Below are positions 28,941-37,592 of a stretch of DNA of 64,000 nucleotides, piece by piece. The stretch lies in the NCBI RefSeq assembly GCF_900114135.1, contig NZ_FORY01000004.1, positions 207,860-271,859 of the forward strand. The letters run 5' to 3'. The notes under the pieces are model-generated. The model ran no database searches, was not told the DNA's origin, and saw only the letters and a list, made by a program, of their open reading frames with translations. Source of the stretch: Celeribacter halophilus (lineage in GTDB: Bacteria > Pseudomonadota > Alphaproteobacteria > Rhodobacterales > Rhodobacteraceae). The translations under genes and the position numbers were made by a program. The stretch's first letter is position 1. Each line of letters starts with the position of its first letter.

Positions 28941-29601
28941 TGCAAATCCGGTACCCGACCCCACGGCGAGTCTCGATAGAGATACTCGAATCGGCGAGTT
29001 TCTTGCGCAAACGCGCGATATAAAGCTCGATTGCATTCACGCCAACATCCGCATCCTCAAACGCAAAAAGACCGTCATAGAGGCGTTTCTTGCTCAACGG
29101 AGTTTTTTGATTGCGCAGCAAAAGCTCCAGCAGAGTTGCCTCCCGCCGGGTGAGGTTGAGAGGCACGCCCTCCAAGGTGGCGGAAAGTCCGGCAGGCGAG
29201 AACTTGAGCGGGCCAAGCGTGACGACATCGGATTTTTGCTCAGCCTCTCGACGCACCAAAGCGCGCAGCCGCGCTTCGAGTTCGCGTTGATCGAAGGGTT
29301 TGATAAGATAGTCGTCTGCACCAAGATCAAGTGCTGTCACGCGATCATCGACAGAGAACAAAGCCGTCAACATCAGCACAGGCGTCCGGTTCCCGGAGGC
29401 ACGCATGTCTTGCAACAATTCGGTGCCGTTGCGGTCAGGCAGGTTGATATCAAGCACAACCACATCATAGCGCTGAACCGCAAGGTAGTCTTCCGCAGAG
29501 TCACAGGTGTCTGCAATATCGCAGGCCATTCCGAACTTGCCCAAGCGTATGGCAATAGCTTCGGAAACATCCGCTGCATCTTCGACGATCAGTACCCGCA
29601 T
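28930..29601 (-). CDS. tctD: OmpR family response regulator, TctD type
   Basis: A 223-residue regulator: receiver with acidic pocket EDAADVSEA, phospho-acceptor Asp in VVLDINLPD and Lys in LIKPFDQ, then a winged-helix DNA-binding domain (LNLTRREATLLELL, VNAIELYIARLRKKL). Divergent from tctC with a 169-nt gap that must hold its targets. Overlaps the kinase gene. Confidence 0.9.
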   Translation of the reverse strand: MRVLIVEDAADVSEAIAIRLGKFGMACDIADTCDSAEDYLAVQRYDVVVLDINLPDRNGTELLQDMRASGNRTPVLMLTALFSVDDRVTALDLGADDYLIKPFDQRELEARLRALVRREAEQKSDVVTLGPLKFSPAGLSATLEGVPLNLTRREATLLELLLRNQKTPLSKKRLYDGLFAFEDADVGVNAIELYIARLRKKLADSSISIETRRGVGYRICNDG

Positions 29602-29770
29602 GCTTCCTCCAAAAACCGATCCTTGTCGCTCATGACAGGTTCGTGACAGGTTTGCCGATTACATCTCTCTCATAACCTTTCGCGAGGAGACCGAAAAGCT
29701 ACGGTGCGAAAGTTTCGGACTTCGGGCGGCCATACGGCCCGACAGAAAACTATGTGGAGGAGTAAAACAC

Positions 29771-30760
29771 ATGATTATCAAGGCCACACGCCTCACCCTC
29801 GCTGCTGCCCTGCTCGGCGCATCTACATTCGGTGCATTTGCTGACGGGTTCACCCTTGAAAACCCTGAATGTATCGCACCGGCCAACCCCGGCGGCGGTT
29901 GGGATTTTACCTGCCGTCAGGTGGGTAAATCCATGCAAGACCTTGGCTTGCTCGACAAAACCCTTCAAGTCGTCAACCTTGCCGGCGGTGGCGGCGGCGT
30001 TGCCTTTGCTGAAGTCGTCAACAAACGTAGCGATGACGACAACCTGATTGTCGCCGCATCTTCGGCGACCGCGACCCGCTTGGCGCAAGGTGCATTTCCG
30101 GGCAACACGATGGATCAGGTGCGCTGGCTGGCTTCTGTCGGGGCGGATTATGGTGTGATTGCCGTGGCCGCAGATAGTGACATTGCGGACCTCCCGGCCC
30201 TGCTTGAGATGATCAAGACCGATTCTACTTCGGTTTCGGTCGCTGGCGGCTCTGCTGTGGGTGGCTGGGATCACCTGAAAGTTCTGATTGCTGCTGACGC
30301 CTATGGTGTCGAAGATGTGCGTACCGTAAAATACATCGCCTTTGATGGTGGCGGTGAAGCCGTAACCCAGCTTCTGGCCGGTTCGGTCCAAGCCTTCACG
30401 GGAGACCTTTCCGAAGCCAAAGGGTTCGTCGACAGTGGCGACATTCGCGTGATTGCGGTCCTCGCTCCGGAGCGTCTGGCAGGTGAATTTGCGGACTTTC
30501 CGACAGCACGAGAACAAGGTGTTGACGCCATCGGTGCAAACTGGCGCGGATTTTATGCCCCCGGCGACATGAGCGATGAAGCCTATGATACTTGGGTCTC
30601 CAAAATCGGCGCGCTTTATGCCTCCGACGAATGGAAAAACATCATGACGAATAACGGCCTCGCACCTCTTGATCTGCAAGGCCCCGAGTTCGAAGCCTTC
30701 GTGGCAGACAACGTGGCTCAAATCCAGAAAATCTCCAAAGAGATCGGCATTCTCAGATAA
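29771..30760 (+). CDS. tctC: Tripartite tricarboxylate transporter binding protein TctC
   Basis: A 329-residue periplasmic protein with a signal peptide ending FGAFA. The mature sequence has CIAPANPGGGWDFTCRQVG and LAGGGGGVAFAEV, the ligand loop signatures of TctC (Bug) proteins, and APGDMSDEAYDTW near the end. It captures a di- or tricarboxylate for the TctAB membrane complex. Start preceded by GGAGGAG. Confidence 0.93.
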   Translation: MIIKATRLTLAAALLGASTFGAFADGFTLENPECIAPANPGGGWDFTCRQVGKSMQDLGLLDKTLQVVNLAGGGGGVAFAEVVNKRSDDDNLIVAASSATATRLAQGAFPGNTMDQVRWLASVGADYGVIAVAADSDIADLPALLEMIKTDSTSVSVAGGSAVGGWDHLKVLIAADAYGVEDVRTVKYIAFDGGGEAVTQLLAGSVQAFTGDLSEAKGFVDSGDIRVIAVLAPERLAGEFADFPTAREQGVDAIGANWRGFYAPGDMSDEAYDTWVSKIGALYASDEWKNIMTNNGLAPLDLQGPEFEAFVADNVAQIQKISKEIGILR

Positions 30761-30782
30761 GCCTGTCTCAAGTGATCGTGCT

Positions 30783-30809
30783 GAGCGTCGCATTTTATGT
30801 GCGGCGCTC
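30783..30809 (+). terminator. Intra-operon hairpin between tctC and tctB
   Basis: GAGCGTCGCAT (30783-30793) pairs with GTGCGGCGCTC (30799-30809): 11 bp with two G-U pairs and a 5-nt loop. No T-tract follows. Position just after the binding-protein gene suggests it holds back transcription or protects the tctC message, so that the periplasmic protein is made in excess. Confidence 0.5.
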
Positions 30810-30860
30810 TCCTTTAGCGGCAAACGTGCCGTGTCTCATCCCTTATATAAGGAGACCATC

Positions 30861-31292
30861 ATGAGTGATCGCGTTTTTGGTCTTTTCGGTCTTCTTCTCG
30901 CCATCGGGTTCGCCTTTGCGTCCTTGGCGATTGAAGAAAGCTTTCTATCCGATGCTGTTGGACCCAAAGCATTTCCGTTGATTATCGCCACCATTCTGGG
31001 GCTGAGTTCCATCGGAATCGCACTCAAGCCCGACGCATCGCCATCCTGGCCCGATCTCGGGCGTTTCGTTGAAATTATGGCCGCAGTTGTCGTCATGGTC
31101 CTCTACGCCGAGCTTCTTCCCGTCATCGGCTTTGTTTTCTCGACCGCATTCGCCGCGACCTACCTCACATGGCGGCTGGGTTCCGGTGCCGTTGCCTCCG
31201 TTGTGACCGGTGTCGGCACATCACTTGGCATCTACGTCGTTTTCCACCTTCTCCTTGGTCTTTCGCTCGCGCGCGGACCGCTCGGCTTTTAA
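30861..31292 (+). CDS. tctB: Tripartite tricarboxylate transporter small membrane subunit TctB
   Basis: A 143-residue, four-helix protein starting MSDRVFGLFGLLLAIGFAF; AAGGAGA precedes the ATG, while the open frame extending to 30669 lies inside tctC. The GPKAFPL segment (here VGPKAFPLIIA) is the TctB signature. Confidence 0.88.
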   Translation: MSDRVFGLFGLLLAIGFAFASLAIEESFLSDAVGPKAFPLIIATILGLSSIGIALKPDASPSWPDLGRFVEIMAAVVVMVLYAELLPVIGFVFSTAFAATYLTWRLGSGAVASVVTGVGTSLGIYVVFHLLLGLSLARGPLGF

Positions 31293-31305
31293 AAGGAAGA
31301 GTCAC

Positions 31306-32847
31306 ATGGATACTCTGATTTCTCTTGCTGACGGCTTTGCTATCGCGCTGACGTGGCAGAACCTCCTACTTGCTCTGTTGGGATGTTTTCTGGGCACAAT
31401 CATGGGTGCATTGCCCGGCCTCGGACCATCGAATGGCGTGGCTATTCTTATCCCATTGGCCTTCACACTCGGGCTCGGAGCCACCCCTTCCCTCATTCTC
31501 CTGACGTCCGTGTATTACGGCGCCATGTATGGTGGGCGCATCTCCTCGATCTTGCTCAATATCCCCGGTGACGAACCGGCGATGATGACGTGTCTTGATG
31601 GGCACCCTATGGCGAAAAACGGGATGGCAGGGCAGGCCCTGTCTCTTTCTGGTATCGCCTCTTTTGTCGGGGCCTTCTTTGCCACTTGGGGTCTGATTTT
31701 TCTGGCCCCTCAACTCGTCAAAATTGCACTTCTGTTCGGCCCTGCAGAATATTTCGCCCTCTTTGCTCTGGCCTTTATGACCCTTGGCGGAGTTTCCTCC
31801 ACCAATCAGGCCAAATCCGCATTTGCCGCAGCTCTGGGGCTTGGCCTCGCGATGATCGGCGTGGATACTCAGACCGGCGTGCCGCGCTTTACCTTTGGTG
31901 AAGTGCATCTCTATGACGGGTTGGATTTCCTTGTGGCGATCGTAGGTCTGTTTGCACTGTCTGAAGTCTTCATCTTTCTTGAGCATCGCCACGGGGATGC
32001 AAACGGAAGCGCCGACAAAATTCAAGTGGGACGTCTCACCCCTCCGCTGTCGATGCTCAAACAAACCACACCCACCATGATCCGCTCCACAGCCCTCGGT
32101 TTTGTCGCCGGAGTTCTGCCCGGTGCAGGGGCTTCGCTCGGCTCCTTCATCTCCTATGCGTTTGAAAAGCGTCTGGTGGATAGCGAAGGCAAAACATTCG
32201 GCAAAGGCGATCCGCGTGGTGTTGCCGCCCCTGAAGCAGGCAACAACGCAGCCGCAGGTGGCGCACTCGTGCCAATGCTCGCGCTGGGTGTGCCGGGGTC
32301 TGGCACAACCGCCGTCCTGTTGGCTGTGCTCCTCTCGCTCAATATCACTCCGGGACCGTTGCTGTTTTCACAAAATCCGGACGTGGTCTGGGGCCTCATT
32401 GCAGCACTCTTTATTGCAAACATCATGCTGCTGGCGATGAACATTCCAATGATCGGCCTGTTCACGCGCGTGTTAATGGTACCGCCCCGCATCCTGATGC
32501 CGATTGTTGCAATGGTTTCTTTTGTCGGCATTTACGGGATTTCCGGATCGTCTTTCGATCTCCTCGTCATGATCGGCTTCGGCGTCATGGGGTGGGTGCT
32601 GCGCAAACTGGATGTCCCCTTGGTGCCGATCATTCTCGGAACGCTTCTTGGCAACTCGATGGAGAACAACCTGCGCCGCGCCATCAGTATCGATAACGGC
32701 GACTGGATGACCCTAATTGACAGCCCGCTGTCGATCACGCTCTGGCTCATCGCAATCATCGGGTTCATCTTGCCCTTGATCATCGGGCGCAAGGTGAAAA
32801 CAAAGATGCATAGCTCGCGCGATGAAGAAGGCGCAATCTCGGACTGA
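31306..32847 (+). CDS. tctA: Tripartite tricarboxylate transporter large membrane subunit TctA
   Basis: A 513-residue protein with about twelve helices. The conserved GALPGLGPSNGVAILIPL and YYGAMYGGRISSILLNIPG motifs, and the paired second-half GVLPGAGASLGSFISYAFEK, are diagnostic. It forms the sodium- or proton-driven channel with TctB. AAGGAAGAG precedes ATG 31306. Confidence 0.95.
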   Translation: MDTLISLADGFAIALTWQNLLLALLGCFLGTIMGALPGLGPSNGVAILIPLAFTLGLGATPSLILLTSVYYGAMYGGRISSILLNIPGDEPAMMTCLDGHPMAKNGMAGQALSLSGIASFVGAFFATWGLIFLAPQLVKIALLFGPAEYFALFALAFMTLGGVSSTNQAKSAFAAALGLGLAMIGVDTQTGVPRFTFGEVHLYDGLDFLVAIVGLFALSEVFIFLEHRHGDANGSADKIQVGRLTPPLSMLKQTTPTMIRSTALGFVAGVLPGAGASLGSFISYAFEKRLVDSEGKTFGKGDPRGVAAPEAGNNAAAGGALVPMLALGVPGSGTTAVLLAVLLSLNITPGPLLFSQNPDVVWGLIAALFIANIMLLAMNIPMIGLFTRVLMVPPRILMPIVAMVSFVGIYGISGSSFDLLVMIGFGVMGWVLRKLDVPLVPIILGTLLGNSMENNLRRAISIDNGDWMTLIDSPLSITLWLIAIIGFILPLIIGRKVKTKMHSSRDEEGAISD

Positions 32848-32907
32848 AAACAGGCAGACGGCACAGATTGAGTGCCAAAACCGCCCATGTCCCAGATTGA
32901 AATGCTT

Positions 32908-32937
32908 AACACCGGCCCCTCTCGGAGCCGGTGTTTT
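32908..32937. terminator. Intrinsic terminator between tctA and the M20 amidohydrolase operon
   Basis: AACACCGGC (32908-32916) and GCCGGTGTT (32927-32935) form a perfect 9-bp stem with a 10-nt loop, followed on the plus strand by TT. It separates converging operons. Confidence 0.75.
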
Positions 32938-32980
32938 GACATTCTGCAAATACCTCCCGACATATCGGGAAAGGTATCAC

Positions 32981-34150
32981 TCACCCAAGAGGCAATCTCT
33001 GACGCACCAATGTGGTCCAATAGGAGCTGCCCCAAGGAATAACGTCATCATTGAAGTCATATTTCGGATGATGCAATGCCGCCGAAGGGCCGTTGCCGAT
33101 GTTGATCATCGCGCCGGGCACTTCGTTGAGCATGAAGGAAAAGTCCTCTCCCCCAAGAGTTTGCGGCATGTCGAGATGGACATTTTCGACGCCCGCAACC
33201 TCCTGCGCGGCTTTCGCGGCCAGTTCGGTTTCATGCTCGTGGTTCACCGTCACAGGATAGTGCCGGATATAGTCGAGTTTCCCCACCGCACCGAAGGCCG
33301 CCGCGATATTGCCGGTCATGATGTGGAGACGTTCTTCGATCATATCGCGCACCTCTTCGCGCAATGTCCGCACAGTGCCGGTCAGGGTGACATCTTGGGG
33401 AATGACGTTGAACGCATTGCCCGCCTGAATGGTGCAAAGCGAAACCACCGCACTGTCAATCGGGTCCATATTGCGCGAGGTGAGGGTCTGCACCGCTTGC
33501 AAAAGTGCGCCCGCAACCGGCAGCGGGTCAATGTTCTGCTCGGGCCGCGCCGCATGGCCGCCGCGTCCGGTGATGGTGATCTTCACCTCATCGACAGAGC
33601 CCATGATCGGACCCGAATTGATGGTAAACTGTCCAAGCGGCAGATTCGGGCGGTTGTGCATCCCGTAGACCTCATTGCAAGGCCAGCGGGTGAAAAGACC
33701 GTCCTCGATCATCGCGCGCGCACCGGCGCCGCCTTCTTCGGCGGGCTGGAAAATCACGATCACCGTGCCGTCAAACGCGCGGCTTTCGGCAAGATGCCGT
33801 GCTGCGCCCAAGAGCATTGTCGTGTGGCCATCATGCCCGCAGGCATGCATCTTTCCCGCCACTTGCGAGGCGTAGGGCTTGCCCGTTTCCTCGATGATGG
33901 GAAGCGCATCCATATCCGCGCGCAGACCGATCATGCGACCGGATGCATCGCTCTGGCCTTTGATCACACCGACAACGCCGGTCTGGCCGATGCCTTCATG
34001 GACCTCGTCCACCCCAGCCGCACGCAGGGCTTCGGCAACCTTCTGGGCTGTACGTTTGACGTCATAGAGAAGTTCGGGGTTCATATGCAGATCGCGGCGA
34101 AACTCCGTCAGATCGGCAACCTGCTGGGCAACCCAGTTTTCAACAGCCAT
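32981..34150 (-). CDS. M20 family amidohydrolase/peptidase
   Basis: A 389-residue M20D metalloenzyme. LRADMDALPI, HACGHDGHTTMLLGAA (metal Cys/His) and FQPAEEGGAGA (catalytic and metal Glu) are all intact; a dimerisation domain lies in the middle. Relatives hydrolyse N-acyl, N-carbamoyl or indole-acyl amino acids. AAGGAGG precedes ATG. It is the last gene of the importer/aminotransferase/ATC-hydrolase operon, where freeing an amino acid from an N-blocked precursor is the natural guess. Confidence 0.9.
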   Translation of the reverse strand: MAVENWVAQQVADLTEFRRDLHMNPELLYDVKRTAQKVAEALRAAGVDEVHEGIGQTGVVGVIKGQSDASGRMIGLRADMDALPIIEETGKPYASQVAGKMHACGHDGHTTMLLGAARHLAESRAFDGTVIVIFQPAEEGGAGARAMIEDGLFTRWPCNEVYGMHNRPNLPLGQFTINSGPIMGSVDEVKITITGRGGHAARPEQNIDPLPVAGALLQAVQTLTSRNMDPIDSAVVSLCTIQAGNAFNVIPQDVTLTGTVRTLREEVRDMIEERLHIMTGNIAAAFGAVGKLDYIRHYPVTVNHEHETELAAKAAQEVAGVENVHLDMPQTLGGEDFSFMLNEVPGAMINIGNGPSAALHHPKYDFNDDVIPWGSSYWTTLVRQRLPLG

Positions 34151-34153
34151 AGC

Positions 34154-34663
34154 TCAGGCCTCCTTTTTCATGCGGTAGCGGAAGTCGCAATGGCTTGCGC
34201 CTTTCATGATGGTCTGAGTGCGTGTCATCTCGATATCGGGGTTGTAACCGATGCAGAAATCCCCGTCGCGATTGCACGACAGAAGGTGCCCGATGTCGCC
34301 CAGTCCCATCTCCTGATACATCTCCGCATAGCGGCATTTCACAACATTGAAATCCATCTTTTCTTCGGACATTTCGATGGTCTCGATCCTGAGCGCGTCC
34401 TCGCGGATCCAGTTGGGCTGGATCGCCGCAAAATCCGTCAGATCGGGGGCATGGCCCAACTCGTCGGCCAGCATCTTTCCCTGTTCGATTGCGGATTTCG
34501 ACACGGCGGCATCGAGTACAGCTTCGGCTTCTTCCCGCCCCGACCGTTCACTGATGACATCAAACACATGCTTGAGGATCATTGCTTCGATCTTCCGACG
34601 TAGAAGGATCGGAATGTCGTTTAAATCCATGCCTTTGGCTTCTGCCATGGGTGTCTCCGTCAC
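34154..34663 (-). CDS. L-2-amino-thiazoline-4-carboxylic acid hydrolase family protein
   Basis: A 169-residue protein of the ATC hydrolase family: an N-terminal helical part and the signature CRYAEMYQEMGLGDIGHLLSC followed by NRDGDF and a late SHCDFRY. ATC hydrolase opens a thiazoline ring to an N-carbamoyl-cysteine type product; most family members are uncharacterised. GTG at 34663 overlaps the upstream stop (GTGA) and has AAGGAG eight nt before it; ATG at 34648 is an alternative. Its place between an FAD enzyme and an M20 amidohydrolase fits ring opening before deacylation. Confidence 0.8.
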   Translation of the reverse strand: MTETPMAEAKGMDLNDIPILLRRKIEAMILKHVFDVISERSGREEAEAVLDAAVSKSAIEQGKMLADELGHAPDLTDFAAIQPNWIREDALRIETIEMSEEKMDFNVVKCRYAEMYQEMGLGDIGHLLSCNRDGDFCIGYNPDIEMTRTQTIMKGASHCDFRYRMKKEA

Positions 34664-35958
34664 AGGTTGATCTCCTTATGGTCCTGACGTTTGAGCCAGG
34701 TTAAATAGGTGGGGGCGACGCGCCGCACGATCCCGTGCATCGGGAAGGGATGCGGCTCGGTCACCGGCAGGGCCAGTTCATCTTCGGGCTGTCCGGTTGC
34801 CGCACGGGCCAACTCGCGCCCCAAGGACGTGCCAAGCGCCACGCCGCGCCCGTTGCAGCCGATCCATGCCCAACCATCAGGGCCAAGCCTGTGCACGCGC
34901 GGGAAGCGGTCCCAGTTCATGCCGATATAGCCGGACCAGACATGGGTCATCTCCGGCACCCCCAGTTCGGGGAAGGCTTCGGCCAGATTTGTCGCCGCTT
35001 TCCGGCGCACACGGTTGGCTACATCAATAGAGCCGATCACAGCTCCGCCAGTGATCAAGCGGTTGCGTGCGTCATAGCGGAAGAACCGCAGATCGCCACG
35101 GGTGTCCGAGACGGCCTGACGTCCCGGCAGGAGTTTCTGGCGCAGATTGTCGCCCACGGGTTCTGTCGCCATTTGCCAGCTCAGAACCGGCACGATCGAG
35201 CGGGCAATGCGCGGTGCAAGGCGCGGGGCCAACTCGCCCGTATAGGCGTTGCTCGCCATAATCAGCGCGCGGGCTTTCAACGTGCCTTCGGGCGTTTTGA
35301 TGATCCATTGACTGCCCACACGCTCAAAAGAGGTCGCGGGGTTTTCCTCATGGATCACAGCGCCCAGATGCTCCGCCACACGCGCCATTTCACGCGCCAG
35401 CGCCAGCGGGTTGATATGGCCGCCGGTCGGGTTATACATCCCGCCATGCCAGAACTCCGATCCCAGAATATCGGCACAGGCTTGGGCGTCTTTCAATTCC
35501 GCCGGAAACCCGTAACGCTGCCACGCATCGACCCGTTTCTGCGACAGTTTCACACGACCCGGACTATGCGCAGGTTGGAACCAACCACTTTGCTCGGCCT
35601 CGGCCTGCATTCCGAATTCACGCACGAGATCAAACAGCACATCACCCGAATTGCCTATGAGGCGCACCATACGTTTGCCCGCGTCTCCATAGCGCGAGAC
35701 CCAGACATCCGGCTCCGCAGAGGTCAGAATCGGAATGACCTGACCGTTGTTGCGACCGGAGGCGCCCCAGCCCGCAGCCTTGCCCTCGATCACAGTGGTC
35801 GCATGGCCACGCTTGCGGGCTTCAATGGCCGCAGACAGGCCTGTAAACCCTGCGCCAATGATTGCGACATCCGTTTCTTCGACGCCTTGCAGCGGGGAAG
35901 ACAGGGGCCGCTCCGGCGCGGTTGCCGCCCAGAGCGATTTCGGAAACTCGACAGCCAT
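34660..35958 (-). CDS. FAD-dependent oxidoreductase (DAO / PuuB-OrdL type)
   Basis: A ~432-residue flavoprotein. The N-terminal dinucleotide motif is DVAIIGAGFTGLSAAIEARKRG and the segment WGASGRNNGQVIP is typical of gamma-glutamylputrescine oxidase/OrdL proteins. C-terminal VWSGYIGMNWDRFPRVHRLG and GCNGRGVALG complete the FAD site. It would oxidise an amine or imino-acid C-N bond. ATG at 35958 overlaps the upstream stop (TGATG). Substrate unknown; a cyclic or N-substituted amino acid is likely from context. Confidence 0.87.
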   Translation of the reverse strand: MAVEFPKSLWAATAPERPLSSPLQGVEETDVAIIGAGFTGLSAAIEARKRGHATTVIEGKAAGWGASGRNNGQVIPILTSAEPDVWVSRYGDAGKRMVRLIGNSGDVLFDLVREFGMQAEAEQSGWFQPAHSPGRVKLSQKRVDAWQRYGFPAELKDAQACADILGSEFWHGGMYNPTGGHINPLALAREMARVAEHLGAVIHEENPATSFERVGSQWIIKTPEGTLKARALIMASNAYTGELAPRLAPRIARSIVPVLSWQMATEPVGDNLRQKLLPGRQAVSDTRGDLRFFRYDARNRLITGGAVIGSIDVANRVRRKAATNLAEAFPELGVPEMTHVWSGYIGMNWDRFPRVHRLGPDGWAWIGCNGRGVALGTSLGRELARAATGQPEDELALPVTEPHPFPMHGIVRRVAPTYLTWLKRQDHKEINL

Positions 35959-37583
35959 CACGCAGCCCCTTTCGTTTTCTTGTCAGTCACCTCATGAGGC
36001 AACCAGAACCAGCGCAGCGCCTCTTCCTCGGAGGATAACTCCGGCCCGTGGGCACAGCTCTGTTTTCTGGCCTCTTCCGCCAGCCGGCGAGCCTCTGCCA
36101 GACAGGTCTCGAAATCGGGCACCAGATCGGCAGATGCTCCCTGCCCCAGCCACAGAGCGGAAAGTGCGGAAGGGCATGTGTCTTCGAAAGCAGGTGTGGC
36201 GCGCCAGATGCCTTCGACCGCGTCGAGGCGATAATAAGCCAGCATGTCGAGCCCGTGTTCTGCAACAAAACGGATTGCGGCGGCGATCTTGTCCACGTCT
36301 TCTTCGTCAAAGAACCAGTTGATCCCGAACCGCGCCCAGCCCGGACGGAAGATCGAATGACCATGCTGCACCGCCGCTTCGTGACGTGCGCTGGTGGTCT
36401 GGTCAATGTCGAGCAAGGCATGTCCGTAAGGACCGGCACAGGAGCACCCGCCTCGGGCTTGAATCCCGAAGAGATCATTGAGCAGCGCCACAACATAGTT
36501 GTGATGCAACAGCCGCCCTTTGACCCGCAGGTTGAAAGAAAAGATCCCGAGACGCGGCACATTGGACGGCCCCAGAAGCTCCATACCCGGAATGGCTCGC
36601 AGGGCGTCTTCCATCCGGCGGGTGAGCACAGTTTCGCGGGCCTCGACGCGGGTTTCGTCCATATCCCGTTTGAGTTGCATCACCATGCCTGCACGAATGT
36701 TGTCGACAATAGCAGGTGTCCCGCCTTCCTCGCGATGTTCCGGATCGGAAATATAGCTATGCCCTTCGGCAGTCACATAACTCACCGTGCCGCCCCCTGT
36801 CAGGGTTGGGCGGGCGCTGTCAAACAGGCTGCGCTCGGCAATCAACAGACCGGAGGCACCGGGACCGCCGGGGAACTTGTGCGGCGAGATCACCGCGGCG
36901 TCGATCCGGTCGCCCGCGCCCTTGACGCTTTCCGCAAGCTCAACGGGCATATATGGCGCGGCCGCCGCGAAGTCTGCCACGAAGAACGCGTCATGCGCAT
37001 GAAGCAACTGCGCTACTGCACGCAGATCAGTGCGCACGCCGGTGACATTGGAAGCCGCCGAAAACGCCCCGATTTTGAGCGGCGCGTCCGCATGGGCCGC
37101 AATTTCACGCTCCAGCGTTTCAAGACAGATCGTGCCCGCCGCATTCAAAGGCACCCGCACCACCGTCGCGCCGCTTTCGCGCCAAGGCAGATCGTTGGAG
37201 TGATGCTCATAGGGGCCGACAAACACAACGCCGTCCGAGAGTCCCTTCATCGAAAAAGCACGCACCAGCTTGTCCACCGCGCCGGTCGCCCCCGATCCGG
37301 TGAAGATCACCGCATGGTTCTCGTCTGCCTTGACCGCTTTGCGCACCGCCTCGCGGGCCATTTCGCGCAACTGCGTGGTGCGCCGCCCGACGAAAGAGGT
37401 CTCTGTGTGGGTGTTGCCGTAATAGGGCAGAACATGGGTGCGGATGGCATCTTCGATAAAGCTGAGCGCACGTCCTGAGGCGACATAATCGGCGTAAATC
37501 AACGCGCGGGGACCGAAGGGGCCGGAGATTGACGCCCCTTCGCCGATCAACGCGCTGCGGATATCTTTAAATTCCAGTGACAT
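35958..37583 (-). CDS. Class V aminotransferase, cysteine desulfurase-like, with C-terminal extension
   Basis: A 541-residue PLP enzyme. ADFAAAAPY carries the ring-contact Asp204, SPHKFPGGPG the PLP Lys236, and RGGCSCAGPYG has Cys380/Cys382 at the place of the sulfur-accepting loop of SufS/CsdA. It is some 130 residues longer than typical SufS; the extra C-terminal part (~450-541) is rich in Ala/Glu/Trp. It may remove sulfur from cysteine or a cysteine analogue released by the neighbours, but a plain lyase or transaminase role is possible. Confidence 0.82.
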   Translation of the reverse strand: MSLEFKDIRSALIGEGASISGPFGPRALIYADYVASGRALSFIEDAIRTHVLPYYGNTHTETSFVGRRTTQLREMAREAVRKAVKADENHAVIFTGSGATGAVDKLVRAFSMKGLSDGVVFVGPYEHHSNDLPWRESGATVVRVPLNAAGTICLETLEREIAAHADAPLKIGAFSAASNVTGVRTDLRAVAQLLHAHDAFFVADFAAAAPYMPVELAESVKGAGDRIDAAVISPHKFPGGPGASGLLIAERSLFDSARPTLTGGGTVSYVTAEGHSYISDPEHREEGGTPAIVDNIRAGMVMQLKRDMDETRVEARETVLTRRMEDALRAIPGMELLGPSNVPRLGIFSFNLRVKGRLLHHNYVVALLNDLFGIQARGGCSCAGPYGHALLDIDQTTSARHEAAVQHGHSIFRPGWARFGINWFFDEEDVDKIAAAIRFVAEHGLDMLAYYRLDAVEGIWRATPAFEDTCPSALSALWLGQGASADLVPDFETCLAEARRLAEEARKQSCAHGPELSSEEEALRWFWLPHEVTDKKTKGAA

Positions 37584-37592
37584 TTCAGATCC

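Noticed and set aside
32822..34603. 593-codon plus-strand frame
   Set aside because: Antisense to the M20 amidohydrolase and ATC-hydrolase genes, which have clear motifs and ribosome sites; the plus frame has none.
36048..37478. 476-codon plus-strand frame
   Set aside because: Antisense to the class V PLP enzyme; shadow composition and no start signal.
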